From NCBI GenBank assembly GCA_039028895.1, contig JBCCHF010000005.1, forward strand, positions 1-64,000: a stretch of 64,000 bases of DNA, read 5' to 3'. This document shows positions 16,642-24,613 of the stretch, piece by piece. The notes under the pieces are model-generated. The model worked only from the letters and a program-made list of their open reading frames with translations. It did no database searches and had not been told where the DNA came from. The stretch's first letter is position 1; each line of letters starts with the position of its first letter. The translations under genes were made by a program, and so were the position numbers. The stretch comes from JAHDCJ01 sp039028895 (GTDB taxonomy: Bacteria; Bacteroidota; Bacteroidia; Chitinophagales; Saprospiraceae).

Positions 16642-17826
16642 TTAAGTGAAGTGTTTTCCGAGGATATCCATGATCTCATCATGTTGCTCGGGGTTGTTGA
16701 TGTTTTTTAATGCGTTAGCATTTTCTGCTTCAACGAGTTCTATTTCTGAATTGATCAATACTTTCCTTGGACAGGAATATCCTTGTGCAAGAAACTGAAG
16801 TAATATGGGGTAACTACGGGGTTCCCAAATAGCGATCAACGGTTCCGGAAATTTGTTGACCGGGCTTTGGAAGGCGGTAGCTAACTTCGAAATATTTCTT
16901 TTGGATTTTAAAAATTCAAGTGTGGTGTTGTCAAGTAAGGGAAGGTCGCAGGCAACAACCATCCAAGCGGCATCAGGATCATGCAGGAATGCGGTCATCA
17001 TACCGCCGAAAGGTCCGAATCCGATAAATTTATCCGGTAGGCAGCGGTAGGCATTGCCGAGTTCTCCTACCTGGTCTTCCCGACAGGAAAAATAGACTTC
17101 TTCACAGATTTCAGATAACTGATCGGCCATATAATTACGTTGTGGCTTGCCATGATAGTCGATCAGGCCTTTGTCGTGGCCCATACGCTGACTCTTTCCT
17201 CCTGCCAGCACCAGTCCTTTCAGCTTAGGTCGATTGACTTTCATCCTTTCTTCGATTAATGCTGAGAGTCCGCTTACATCATCGATTTTGAAAGTCGGTA
17301 TGGTTTCCCAATTGGCTAAATGGTCTTTCAAGAATTGTGGTAGTCCATCCGCTTCTGGCGTAACGACCAATGCATGGACGTCTGTAAGCCTGTCCAGTTT
17401 TCTTGATAAAGATTCTTCTTTTTTGGGATCGATGACCACGATCTGGGCTTTGGCATTAAAGTGATTACCGTTGACTATTACCATATCCACTCCATTGAAC
17501 TCCTGTCGATACTGCCAGATATCGTAATGAGTTTTTTTATCGAATCGATGGAAAGTGATCTTGTCAGTGTATTCTGTTTTTGCTCCCCATCCCATAGCTG
17601 ATTTTTTGTCGTGCCCTTGGTTGGCTTCATCGTCTCCACTTTTATGATCTGCATCGACATAGCCGACACTATATTTTTGCGACATAATTGCCGTGAGCCG
17701 GAAAGCGAGTGCTTTGATTTTTCCACAAGGCGTACCAAGGATTGACCATTCATTCCTTGAAAAGGAACCCGTTGACGGTCTTTTTAAATTGGCGTGCTTT
17801 TGATGTTTAGTCTCTTTTAAAATCAC
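16642..17826 (-). CDS. mobA: MobA molybdenum cofactor guanylyltransferase with an N-terminal MobB-like domain
   Basis: A 394-residue protein. The C-terminal half (about 202-394) is MobA, starting LKGLVLAGGKSQRMGHDKG and including ACDLPLLD. It transfers GMP from GTP to molybdopterin, as needed by DMSO-reductase-type enzymes. The N-terminal half (about 15-195) is MobB-like, with GTPCGKIKALAF in place of a canonical P-loop, then VGYVDADHKSG. The start is GTG at 17826. It is preceded by GGAGG, a rare clear Shine-Dalgarno here, which at the same time encodes the Gly-Gly of the moaC end. The first 20 bases overlap moaC, so translational coupling is likely. Confidence 0.87.
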   Translation of the reverse strand: MILKETKHQKHANLKRPSTGSFSRNEWSILGTPCGKIKALAFRLTAIMSQKYSVGYVDADHKSGDDEANQGHDKKSAMGWGAKTEYTDKITFHRFDKKTHYDIWQYRQEFNGVDMVIVNGNHFNAKAQIVVIDPKKEESLSRKLDRLTDVHALVVTPEADGLPQFLKDHLANWETIPTFKIDDVSGLSALIEERMKVNRPKLKGLVLAGGKSQRMGHDKGLIDYHGKPQRNYMADQLSEICEEVYFSCREDQVGELGNAYRCLPDKFIGFGPFGGMMTAFLHDPDAAWMVVACDLPLLDNTTLEFLKSKRNISKLATAFQSPVNKFPEPLIAIWEPRSYPILLQFLAQGYSCPRKVLINSEIELVEAENANALKNINNPEQHDEIMDILGKHFT

Positions 17827-18283
17827 TTTTGCCTCCTCTTTTTTCGATGAGTTTAGTTTCTGTTATGGTAATATTATGCGAAAGTGCTTTGCACATATCA
17901 TAAATCGTAAGGGCGGCAACGGAGGCGCCCATCAGTGCTTCCATTTCAACACCTGTTTTTCCTGTCAGGCTGGCTGTGCATTCGATTACTACATCTCTAT
18001 TGTTGCTGAGTCGAATGTCGATCTGGCAATTTTCGAGGCCCAGCGGGTGGCAGAGCGGGATGAGCTCACCGGTCTTTTTGGCTGCCATGACACCTGCAAT
18101 GATCGCGGTCTGGAAGACAGGGCCCTTTTTTGTCTGGATCTCCTCATTTTCGAGCAGAGTTAGAATCTCTTCATCGAGTTTGACGATGCTCCTTGCCCTG
18201 GCGATCCTGTGGGTTTCTTTTTTCGAACCTACATCCACCATGGAAGGGTTACCGTCTTTGTTGATATGTGTTAGTTTGGACAT
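17807..18283 (-). CDS. moaC: cyclic pyranopterin monophosphate synthase MoaC
   Basis: A 158-residue cytoplasmic enzyme of the first step of molybdenum cofactor synthesis, acting with MoaA, which is not in this window. Family motifs are visible: THINKDGNPSMVDVGSKKET at the start, IPLCHPLGLENCQIDI, TGKTGVEMEALMGASVAAL and the C-terminal GGKSDFKRD. Length is typical. It follows moeA by 17 bases and overlaps mobA by 20, so the cofactor genes form a tight cassette inside the sulfur operon. Confidence 0.95.
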   Translation of the reverse strand: MSKLTHINKDGNPSMVDVGSKKETHRIARARSIVKLDEEILTLLENEEIQTKKGPVFQTAIIAGVMAAKKTGELIPLCHPLGLENCQIDIRLSNNRDVVIECTASLTGKTGVEMEALMGASVAALTIYDMCKALSHNITITETKLIEKRGGKSDFKRD

Positions 18284-18300
18284 ACAGCACGCTTATTATA

Positions 18301-19494
18301 TTATCTATAGCGGATAAAGGGAAAAATTTCCCCTGCACTAAAATTTGTTCGTTCGTATGGTAATTCCAGAAACCCGTCTGCATCTGCGAGATTTGCCAGG
18401 TCTCCTGAGCCTTTTCCTTCAACAGGTTCAGCCAGGATCTCAGCATCTTTGGTGTAATTCAGCCTTACTTGCAGGAAATAGGTAAGTTCGGGGTTGAATG
18501 AAAAATCGCTTGCCAGTTTTGCATGTGGATAACTTAAAGGGTCAAGCCCTATGCCTTTCCTGAGCCACGGCAGGAAATATCTGCACGTACACATAAAAGA
18601 AGAAACCGGATTACCGGGTAGTGCAAAAACGGTGGTGTCCATATTGCGCCCAAACCAGAATGGCTTTCCCGGACGCTGTTTTACCTTGTGGAAAGTTTTT
18701 TTCACGCCAAGTTTTTCAAGCATGCCAGGGATATAATCGAATTTTCCTTTAGAAACGCCGCCACTCAGTATGATGACATCGAAGTTGTTAAATGCTTTAC
18801 TGAGGACATTAAATATTTCAGCTTCATCATCGTCAACATGAAAGGTTACAGCTGGTACGTGATGTTGCTGAAGCAGAGAAAGTATAGTATAGACATTCGA
18901 TTTTCTGATCTGGTGGGGTAGGGGTTTTTCATTGACTTCTACAAGTTCGTCTCCTGTCGAGATAACTGCGGTCTTGGGCAAGCTGCAAACTTTGAGATGG
19001 GTTTTACCTATAGTTGCTGCAACGCCAATTTCTGCAGGGGTGATCAAAGTTCCTGCTTTAATAAGCAAATCACCTTCTTTCCTGTCCTTTCCCTTGTCAT
19101 GGGCATTTTGCCCTTCCTTTATGTCGTTGACCTGTATGGTTGCTATACCATCAGAAATCACTACATCTTCATACCTGATAACGGAGTCCGTATTTCCGGG
19201 CAGGATGGCACCGGTCATGACTTCAAAACAATTTTCGGCTTTGTTTAGAGTAAGTTGCGCTGATCCAGCAGCTTGTACACCTTCCACAGGGAAACTTCTT
19301 TGTCCTTCATAAAAGGCGCTATATTTTATTGCGATCCCATCCATAGTGACCCTGGTGAAAGGAGGGAAATCCTGATCGGCATACAGATTCTCTTTAAGTA
19401 TATTGCCGACAGCAGCTTCCAAGGGGACTAGTTTTTCCTGGAAAGGGTAACTATGGCTAAGAACAATTTCAGTGGCTTCTTTAACAGTAATCAA
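18301..19494 (-). CDS. moeA: molybdopterin molybdenumtransferase MoeA
   Basis: A 397-residue enzyme that inserts molybdate into adenylylated molybdopterin. Motifs include FTRVTMDGIAIKYSAF near the N-terminus, VMTGAILPGNTDSVI, VISTGDELVE, ILSGGVSKGKFDYIP and ALPGNPVSSFMCT, all characteristic of MoeA. It starts 51 bases after the STAS-containing SulP gene and ends 17 before moaC. Having MoeA, MoaC and MobA but not MoaA/D/E or MoaB nearby means the rest of the pathway must lie elsewhere. Confidence 0.95.
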   Translation of the reverse strand: MITVKEATEIVLSHSYPFQEKLVPLEAAVGNILKENLYADQDFPPFTRVTMDGIAIKYSAFYEGQRSFPVEGVQAAGSAQLTLNKAENCFEVMTGAILPGNTDSVIRYEDVVISDGIATIQVNDIKEGQNAHDKGKDRKEGDLLIKAGTLITPAEIGVAATIGKTHLKVCSLPKTAVISTGDELVEVNEKPLPHQIRKSNVYTILSLLQQHHVPAVTFHVDDDEAEIFNVLSKAFNNFDVIILSGGVSKGKFDYIPGMLEKLGVKKTFHKVKQRPGKPFWFGRNMDTTVFALPGNPVSSFMCTCRYFLPWLRKGIGLDPLSYPHAKLASDFSFNPELTYFLQVRLNYTKDAEILAEPVEGKGSGDLANLADADGFLELPYERTNFSAGEIFPFIRYR

Positions 19495-19545
19495 TGGTAT
19501 TTTTCTTTAAAATTAAAATATTCCAACTAATAACCTTGCCTAATA

Positions 19546-21276
19546 TCAGGTGGCTTTTATAGCGTTGGTTTGCATTGTATATTTATTGGTATTAGGATCT
19601 CTTTTTTCATCGAAATAAACCAAGGCGTCATTGATCGTCATGAAAAAACACCCATCACCCATTTTTTGAGATAAACCAGATTTATAAAGGATGTCTCTTA
19701 CCGGGCCTTTCATACTTGTGAAATAAAATGCAATGTTTCGGTTTTGCATATCATCCCAAATTTCTTCCAGCGTATGCAGGCCTGAAGAGTCGATGTGATT
19801 AATACTATCAGTGTCGAGAATTGTCAATCGAAGATTATCTCCTTTGTTAAGTATTTTCTGGTTCAGAGACTTTTTGAAGTAGTCAGCATTTGCAAAATAT
19901 AGGTGGGCATCAAACCTGAAGATTAAAACATCTTCCCTTACCTTCAATTCCTTGAAACGATTGATATTTCTATAATATTCTGTTCCCGGAACTTGTCCTA
20001 AAACTGCAATATGTGGTTTAGTGGACTGGTAGATGACCATGCCGAGGGAAAGCACAACACCAATCAAAATACCAGTTTCGATACCCAGAGACAGTGTAGC
20101 AAAAAAGGTGACCAGCAACATGACAAGATCACGGCGATCAGCTTTCCAAAGATATCGAACCTGTTTAGTGTCAATTAAACCGAAAACGGCTACCATGATT
20201 ATTGCGGCAAGCAAACTTGTTGGTAAGAAGAAAAATAAAGGTGTCAGAAACAACAAGGTTAAACCAATCAATACTGCCGAAAAAATAGAAGCCATACCTG
20301 TTTTAGCACCAGCCTGATCGTTCACTGCCGTTCTGGATAGACCTCCAGTCGTTGGGAAAGCCTGGAAAAAAGCACCTCCGACATTGGCTGCTCCCAATGC
20401 TATTAATTCCTGATTGGGAATAATCTCATAGTTTTTATGCTTTGACTGTATGGCTTTTGCAATTGCAATTGATTCAACAAAGCTGATTATAACAATCGTT
20501 AGAGCCATCGGTAGCAGATTGATAATTGTGTCGCTGGAAAACTCAGGTACTCCAAATATTGGTAACCCTTTCGGTACATCACCAACGATTGTTACACCAA
20601 GGTTGGTCAGTTCAAAGAAATAGACAATTAGAATCCCTATTGCGACAACAATCATCGCTGAAGGAATTGATTTATGGATCTTCTTCAAAATGATGATGGT
20701 CAAAATCCCGCCGATTCCGATTCCCAGAGTTACCCAATTGATATCCGAAAAATTTTGAATAGCTGAAATCAAAATTTCGTGAATGTGATGACTTCTTTCA
20801 ATATCAATCCCCAGCAAATGTTTCAATTGGCTGAACCCGATAATAAGTGCTGCAGCTGAAGTGAAACCGCTAATGACAGGGTGGGACAGGAATTTGACCA
20901 AAAAACCAAGTCTGAATATGCCCATTGCCACCTGAATTAGACCGACAAGTAAAGCAAGCGATATTGCCAGTGCGATATATTGCTCTGTTTCTTGGTTTGC
21001 CAGTTGTCCGACTCCTGCAGCGATGAGTAAAGACACCATAGCCACCGGACCTACAGCCAAATGGCGTGATGTACCCAGAAAAGCATAAATAATCAAGGGA
21101 ACGATGGAAGCATAAAGACCGTAGATCGGCGGAAGTCCTGCTATCATAGCATAAGCCATACCCTGAGGAACGAGCATTACCCCAACTGTCAGTCCCGCCA
21201 TAAGGTCACTGGCGAGAAAACGCTTGTTGTAAGTCTTTATCCAGCTGAAAAAAGGTATGATTTCTTTTAAGGTCAT
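19546..21276 (-). CDS. SulP-family anion transporter with C-terminal STAS domain
   Basis: A 576-residue inner-membrane transporter. About residues 1-430 form the SulP core with DLMAGLTVGVMLVPQGMAYAM and FFQAFPTTGGLSRTAVNDQAGAKT. The rest is a STAS regulatory domain containing RFDAHLYFANADYF and ILDTDSINHIDSSGLHTLEEI. It is the first gene of the long minus-strand operon. A TACCTTTG -7 element and a perfect GTGAT-N4-ATCAC box lie in the 101 bases upstream. Sulfate or bicarbonate is the usual cargo. In this context it could export the sulfate made by sulfite oxidation, or bring in molybdate or sulfate; the direction is not shown by sequence. Confidence 0.92.
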   Translation of the reverse strand: MTLKEIIPFFSWIKTYNKRFLASDLMAGLTVGVMLVPQGMAYAMIAGLPPIYGLYASIVPLIIYAFLGTSRHLAVGPVAMVSLLIAAGVGQLANQETEQYIALAISLALLVGLIQVAMGIFRLGFLVKFLSHPVISGFTSAAALIIGFSQLKHLLGIDIERSHHIHEILISAIQNFSDINWVTLGIGIGGILTIIILKKIHKSIPSAMIVVAIGILIVYFFELTNLGVTIVGDVPKGLPIFGVPEFSSDTIINLLPMALTIVIISFVESIAIAKAIQSKHKNYEIIPNQELIALGAANVGGAFFQAFPTTGGLSRTAVNDQAGAKTGMASIFSAVLIGLTLLFLTPLFFFLPTSLLAAIIMVAVFGLIDTKQVRYLWKADRRDLVMLLVTFFATLSLGIETGILIGVVLSLGMVIYQSTKPHIAVLGQVPGTEYYRNINRFKELKVREDVLIFRFDAHLYFANADYFKKSLNQKILNKGDNLRLTILDTDSINHIDSSGLHTLEEIWDDMQNRNIAFYFTSMKGPVRDILYKSGLSQKMGDGCFFMTINDALVYFDEKRDPNTNKYTMQTNAIKAT

Positions 21277-21337
21277 TTATATTGGTTGATGGCTGTGTTC
21301 AATTTGCAATCTGCCATCTGCAATTAGCGCCTGGCAA

Positions 21338-21345
21338 CAAAGGTA
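21338..21345 (-). promoter_or_regulatory. -7 element of the SulP-Mo-cofactor-sulfur operon
   Basis: The minus strand reads TACCTTTG, an exact TAnnTTTG. It lies 62 bases before the SulP start. There is no TTG at the -33 distance, and the Crp/Fnr palindrome is centred exactly 36.5 bp upstream of its 3' end, a class II activation geometry. Confidence 0.65.
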
Positions 21346-21367
21346 AAAAATGACAAGTCGCTTTTTG

Positions 21368-21381
21368 GTGATTTTTATCAC
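21368..21381. promoter_or_regulatory. Crp/Fnr-type palindrome upstream of the sulfur operon
   Basis: GTGAT-tttt-ATCAC is a perfect 14-base palindrome. It overlaps the stop codon of the Crp/Fnr gene itself, so the regulator ends inside the operator that probably controls the genes downstream of it. Confidence 0.7.
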
Positions 21382-22025
21382 ATAGTGTGGCTGATGTCAA
21401 TTCGGTTGCGACCCAGGGAAATGATATTCTGGTTTTCGAGCTGCTTGAGCAACCTTGATATGGCTTCACGGGATGCGTTTAACTCAGCTGCAATTTGTTG
21501 GTGCGTGATGTGGAGGGTGTTAGTGCCTGCAGCTGCCGACTTTTTTTGGAGGTAATCCAGAAGCCGCTCATCCATTTTCTTGAAAGCAATAGCGTCAATA
21601 GTGGATAACAATTCTTCAAATCTTTTACCATAGGAGTCCATGACAAAGTTTTTCCAACTTCCGTATTGCGCCATCCAGTCTTCCATTTTTTTTACTGGGA
21701 TAAGTAATAATTCTGATTCGTCTTCAGCTACTGCCCTGATCTGGCTTTTGCGATCGGCCATACAACAGGTGAGCGACATGGTGCATGTTTCCCCAGGTTT
21801 AAGGAAGTAAAGCAAGATCTCATTTCCCTTGTCATCTTCCCTGATCACTTTTATTGATCCTTTCATAAGGAGGGGTACACTCCGAATGTATTGTCCGAAG
21901 TCCATGATCACCTCTCCATCGGCAAAGGTTCTGATTTCGCCGTGGTCAATAATCTCTTTCTGCAACTTCACTTCAGTGATGTAGGGGAAACTTTTGACGA
22001 TCGTTCTTGTATCGAGTATGGGCAT
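21378..22025 (-). CDS. Crp/Fnr-family transcriptional regulator
   Basis: A 215-residue regulator with an N-terminal cyclic-nucleotide-binding fold (about 15-115) and a C-terminal winged helix (about 140-212). The recognition helix is NASREAISRLLKQLENQ. Its E187, S190 and R191 match the E..SR signature of FNR that reads TGA/TCA half-sites, exactly the half-sites found five times in this window. Cysteines C81, C87 and C88 (GETCTMSLTCC) could sense redox, NO or a metal, but the N-terminal FNR iron-sulfur cysteine motif is absent. The cAMP pocket residues are not evident. It probably activates the adjacent operon. The ligand is unknown. Confidence 0.88.
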   Translation of the reverse strand: MPILDTRTIVKSFPYITEVKLQKEIIDHGEIRTFADGEVIMDFGQYIRSVPLLMKGSIKVIREDDKGNEILLYFLKPGETCTMSLTCCMADRKSQIRAVAEDESELLLIPVKKMEDWMAQYGSWKNFVMDSYGKRFEELLSTIDAIAFKKMDERLLDYLQKKSAAAGTNTLHITHQQIAAELNASREAISRLLKQLENQNIISLGRNRIDISHTM

Positions 22026-22135
22026 GGTCTAAGTTACTAGGAGGTCGATTTTTGTTTTTAGCAGTTGGTAATCTTCCTTGGGCAATGATTAACGATGAAG
22101 AAACAACTCGGAACTGACAGCCATCGATAAACAAC

Positions 22136-22450
22136 TTACATGTTACAGCCACAGTTATCGAGACATCGAATAATCTGGGTGACATCTTTTTCTTTCAATG
22201 AATAAAAGACATTTCGGCCTTTTTTTCTTGAGTTGAGAATGCCCTTTAGTTTCATGGTATTCAGATGATGAGAGGTTAGTGATTGTTCTGTCTGGATGGT
22301 TTCACAGATGTCAGTGACTGTAAGTTCTTTGTTTGATTCCAGCAAACTGATAATACCTAACCTGACAGGATGGGCTACCGTTTTGAGGATAAAAGCAATG
22401 CGTTCGAGTTTTTCTGCATCAATTCCGTGTGGGACGACTTTGATTTCCAT
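22136..22450 (-). CDS. ArsR/SmtB-family repressor
   Basis: A 104-residue winged-helix repressor: LKTVAHPVRLGIISLLESNKELTVTDICETI, then the recognition helix region QSLTSHHLNTMKLKGIL and the wing SRKKGRNVFYSL. Cysteines are C49 in the alpha-3 helix and C96, C100 and C102 at the C-terminus (RCLDNCGCNM). This is not the ELCVCDL arsenic site, since both of its cysteines are threonines. It could form a thiol switch or a different metal site. Sulfur operons are often controlled by thiol-sensing ArsR proteins (BigR/SqrR), so persulfide sensing is a reasonable inference. It lies 110 bases upstream of the Crp/Fnr gene, in the same direction. Confidence 0.87.
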   Translation of the reverse strand: MEIKVVPHGIDAEKLERIAFILKTVAHPVRLGIISLLESNKELTVTDICETIQTEQSLTSHHLNTMKLKGILNSRKKGRNVFYSLKEKDVTQIIRCLDNCGCNM

Positions 22451-22455
22451 ATGTT

Positions 22456-22480
22456 CAAATTTATGAAGATGTGTTCATAT
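22456..22480 (-). promoter_or_regulatory. arsR promoter with overlapping ArsR/SmtB operator
   Basis: The minus strand has TTG, 20 bases, then TAAATTTG (22456-22463), an exact -7 element. Between the two lies ATATGAACACATCTTCATAA (22461-22480), an imperfect palindrome with perfect TATGAA/TTCATA arms, very like the 12-2-12 operators of ArsR/SmtB repressors. A repressor bound here would cover the promoter, so autorepression is likely. The -7 element ends only 5 bases before the ATG, so the mRNA would be leaderless or nearly so. Confidence 0.6.
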
Positions 22481-22597
22481 GTACAATAGGTGTGGAACTT
22501 AAAGGGCGTTCCAATAGTTAAGTTTTTTGATCAAAGTTTATCCTTAGCTACAAAATTGCCAACTTTGCATGCTTCTGGAAAAATAAATCAATACTTA

Positions 22598-22605
22598 TAC
22601 TTTTG
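22598..22605 (+). promoter_or_regulatory. -7 element of tatD
   Basis: TACTTTTG matches TAnnTTTG exactly and lies 18 bases before the tatD start. A TTCTG at 22573-22577 with a 20-base spacer is the only -33 candidate. Confidence 0.4.
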
Positions 22606-22623
22606 AACCCAAAATGTGATTAA

Positions 22624-23403
22624 ATGTTTATTGATACGCACGCACATCTATATGCTGATCAGTTTAAAAACGACCGTGATGAGATGTTGCAACGGGCGAT
22701 AAAAGCCGGGGTAAATCGATTTTACCTGCCCAATATTGACAGTTCGTCTATAGAAGGTATGCTCCAACTTGAAGAAGATTATCCGGGGCATTGTTATGCG
22801 ATGATGGGCTTACACCCTTGTTCGGTAAAAGAGCATTACGAGGATGAGTTGGATTTGGTAAAACAGTGGTTAGGCAAAAGAAAGTTTTGTGCCATTGGGG
22901 AAATTGGACTTGATCTGTATTGGGATAAAACCACCCTCGGCATACAGACAGATGCATTTCGGCGCCAAATCAGATGGGCAAAAGAATTGGAGTTGCCAAT
23001 AATGATTCACTCTCGTGAGGCAACGGATGAGATACTTGAGATCGTTAAAGAGGAAAAGGATGATCGGCTAACCGGTATTTTCCATTGTTTTACGGGGAGT
23101 CTTGACCAGGCTCACCAGGTAATCGATCTCGGCTTCCTCATGGGAATTGGCGGGGTTGTAACCTTCAAAAATGCTGGCTTGGACAAGGTTGTAAAAGATA
23201 TCCCATTGTCTTATCTTGTGCTTGAAACTGATGCCCCTTATCTTTCTCCGGTCCCGTATCGGGGGAAGCGCAATGAAAGTTCCTACATCCCCCTCATTGC
23301 TCAAAAATTATCCGAAGTCAAAGAAGTTGATGTTGAATCTGTTGGCAGAATAACAACCGAAAACGCTTTACGTCTTTTTGAAAGGACCTCAGTTGAGCGT
23401 TAA
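22624..23403 (+). CDS. tatD: TatD-family metal-dependent deoxyribonuclease
   Basis: A 259-residue TIM-barrel hydrolase. Metal ligands are visible in the expected order: FIDTHAHLYADQF (HxH), GEIGLDLYWD (Glu), MIHSREA (His), IFHCFTGS (His) and LETDAPYLSPVPYRGKRNE (Asp). TatD proteins are 3'-5' exonucleases acting on DNA or RNA ends and on D-aminoacyl-tRNA. The length and motif spacing are ordinary. It is monocistronic in appearance, followed by the tRNA gene. Confidence 0.95.
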   Translation: MFIDTHAHLYADQFKNDRDEMLQRAIKAGVNRFYLPNIDSSSIEGMLQLEEDYPGHCYAMMGLHPCSVKEHYEDELDLVKQWLGKRKFCAIGEIGLDLYWDKTTLGIQTDAFRRQIRWAKELELPIMIHSREATDEILEIVKEEKDDRLTGIFHCFTGSLDQAHQVIDLGFLMGIGGVVTFKNAGLDKVVKDIPLSYLVLETDAPYLSPVPYRGKRNESSYIPLIAQKLSEVKEVDVESVGRITTENALRLFERTSVER

Positions 23404-23646
23404 ATCTTGGTAGTTATTTTGTCAAAAAAATCCAACAATGATATTGATGCTTAAAATATTAAGTATTAATTATTTGTGGGAAATGACTGAAACTATTAGA
23501 TTTGTTGCCTCCGCAGATAAATATCTGATCTTTCAAATGGAAAGAAAGATTAGAAAAGAGGCCGGGAAAAGGGCAAATTAATGAAGAATGAAAAATTTTG
23601 TTTTTCAACATTAATTTGCAATTTTTGTGTCTTTGTTTATCTTTCC

Positions 23647-23737
23647 GGAGAGTTGGCCGAGTGGTCGAAGGCGCACGCCTGGAAAGTGTGTATACTCCAA
23701 AAGGGTATCGAGGGTTCGAATCCCTCACTCTCCGCCA
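23647..23737 (+). tRNA. tRNA-Ser (anticodon GGA)
   Basis: A 91-base class II tRNA. The acceptor stem GGAGAGT (23647-23653) pairs with ACTCTCC (23727-23733), and CCA is encoded (23735-23737). The anticodon GGA is at 23681-23683, in a 7-base loop on a CACGC/GTGTG-type stem. There is a long variable arm (TACTCCAAAAGGGTA) and a T-loop GGTTCGAATCC. It reads serine codons TCC/TCT. Confidence 0.97.
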
Positions 23738-23869
23738 TAAATCGCCTAAGTTGAAAGCAAGTGAAGGCAAAAGTTCCTGATCCTTTTTTATTAGGTGTAA
23801 ATCAAGAGATCTAATTACAGAAAATCCAATAAATTCGTTAACCTAAAACAACTCGTAAATTCGAACATT

Positions 23870-24607
23870 ATGAGAAAATTACTAACGCTACTCCTGGTTC
23901 CAGCCATGACCGTTTTTGCAACGACCGCAATGTATGCCCAGGATGAAGCTGCTGAAACTACACAATTTGGTCACCAGCTTTTGAAAGAGTATTTTATCCA
24001 GGGTAGCTGGATGTTTATGTCATTCGTTTTGGTCTGTCTTATTTTAGGACTCGCTTTCTGCATTGAGCGGATCATTACGCTTAACATCGCATCTACTAAC
24101 ACCGACAAATTGCTAAGTCGTATTGATGAGGCATTGAAAGATGGCGACCTAGAAGGCGCTAAAGAAGTTTGTAAATCAACACAAGGACCTACAGCATCTA
24201 TTTTGTATGAAGGTCTGAAACGTTCAAATGAAGGCATTGACGCTGTTGAAAAAGCAGTTGTTTCCTACGGTGCTGTGCAGATGGGTCTACTTGAGAAAGG
24301 ACTCGTTTGGATCTCACTGTTTATCGCCATTGCCCCGATGCTCGGGTTTATGGGTACGGTAATCGGTATGATCCTCGCTTTCGATAAGATCGAAGCTGTA
24401 GGTGACATTTCTCCTTCAGTTGTAGCTGGTGGTATTAAAGTGGCACTTTTGACAACCGTATTCGGTTTGATCTCTGCTATTATCCTCCAGATTTTCTACA
24501 ACTACATTGTGTCCAAAGTTGACAGTATCGTTCACAAAATGGAAGATGCTTCAATCACTTTGGTTGACCTGCTCGTAGAAAACAACATCGTTAAATCTAA
24601 TGCCTAA
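23870..24607 (+). CDS. exbB: ExbB/TolQ/MotA-family proton channel protein
   Basis: A 245-residue inner-membrane protein that forms the pentameric channel of a proton-driven Ton/Tol-type motor. It has an unusual N-terminal signal-like segment (MRKLLTLLLVPAMTVFATTAMYAQ), then TM1 (about 45-65), a cytoplasmic loop, and two C-terminal helices with APMLGFMGTVIGMILAF and GGIKVALLTTVFGLISAIILQ, the conserved ExbB pore segment. It heads the cluster exbB-unknown-exbD-exbD and probably energises the TonB-dependent SusC-type receptors of this organism. Confidence 0.92.
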   Translation: MRKLLTLLLVPAMTVFATTAMYAQDEAAETTQFGHQLLKEYFIQGSWMFMSFVLVCLILGLAFCIERIITLNIASTNTDKLLSRIDEALKDGDLEGAKEVCKSTQGPTASILYEGLKRSNEGIDAVEKAVVSYGAVQMGLLEKGLVWISLFIAIAPMLGFMGTVIGMILAFDKIEAVGDISPSVVAGGIKVALLTTVFGLISAIILQIFYNYIVSKVDSIVHKMEDASITLVDLLVENNIVKSNA

Positions 24608-24613
24608 TCAATC

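Noticed and set aside
22501..22597. Possible Crp/Fnr box upstream of tatD (TTGATCAAAG near 22527)
   Set aside because: TTGATCAA has no 4-base spacer between half-sites, so it does not fit the TGAY-N4-RTCA pattern.
23459..23770. 103-codon minus-strand open frame with RDSNPRYPFGVYTLSRRAPS-like sequence
   Set aside because: It is the antisense of the tRNA-Ser gene at 23647-23737, a common false gene over tRNAs.
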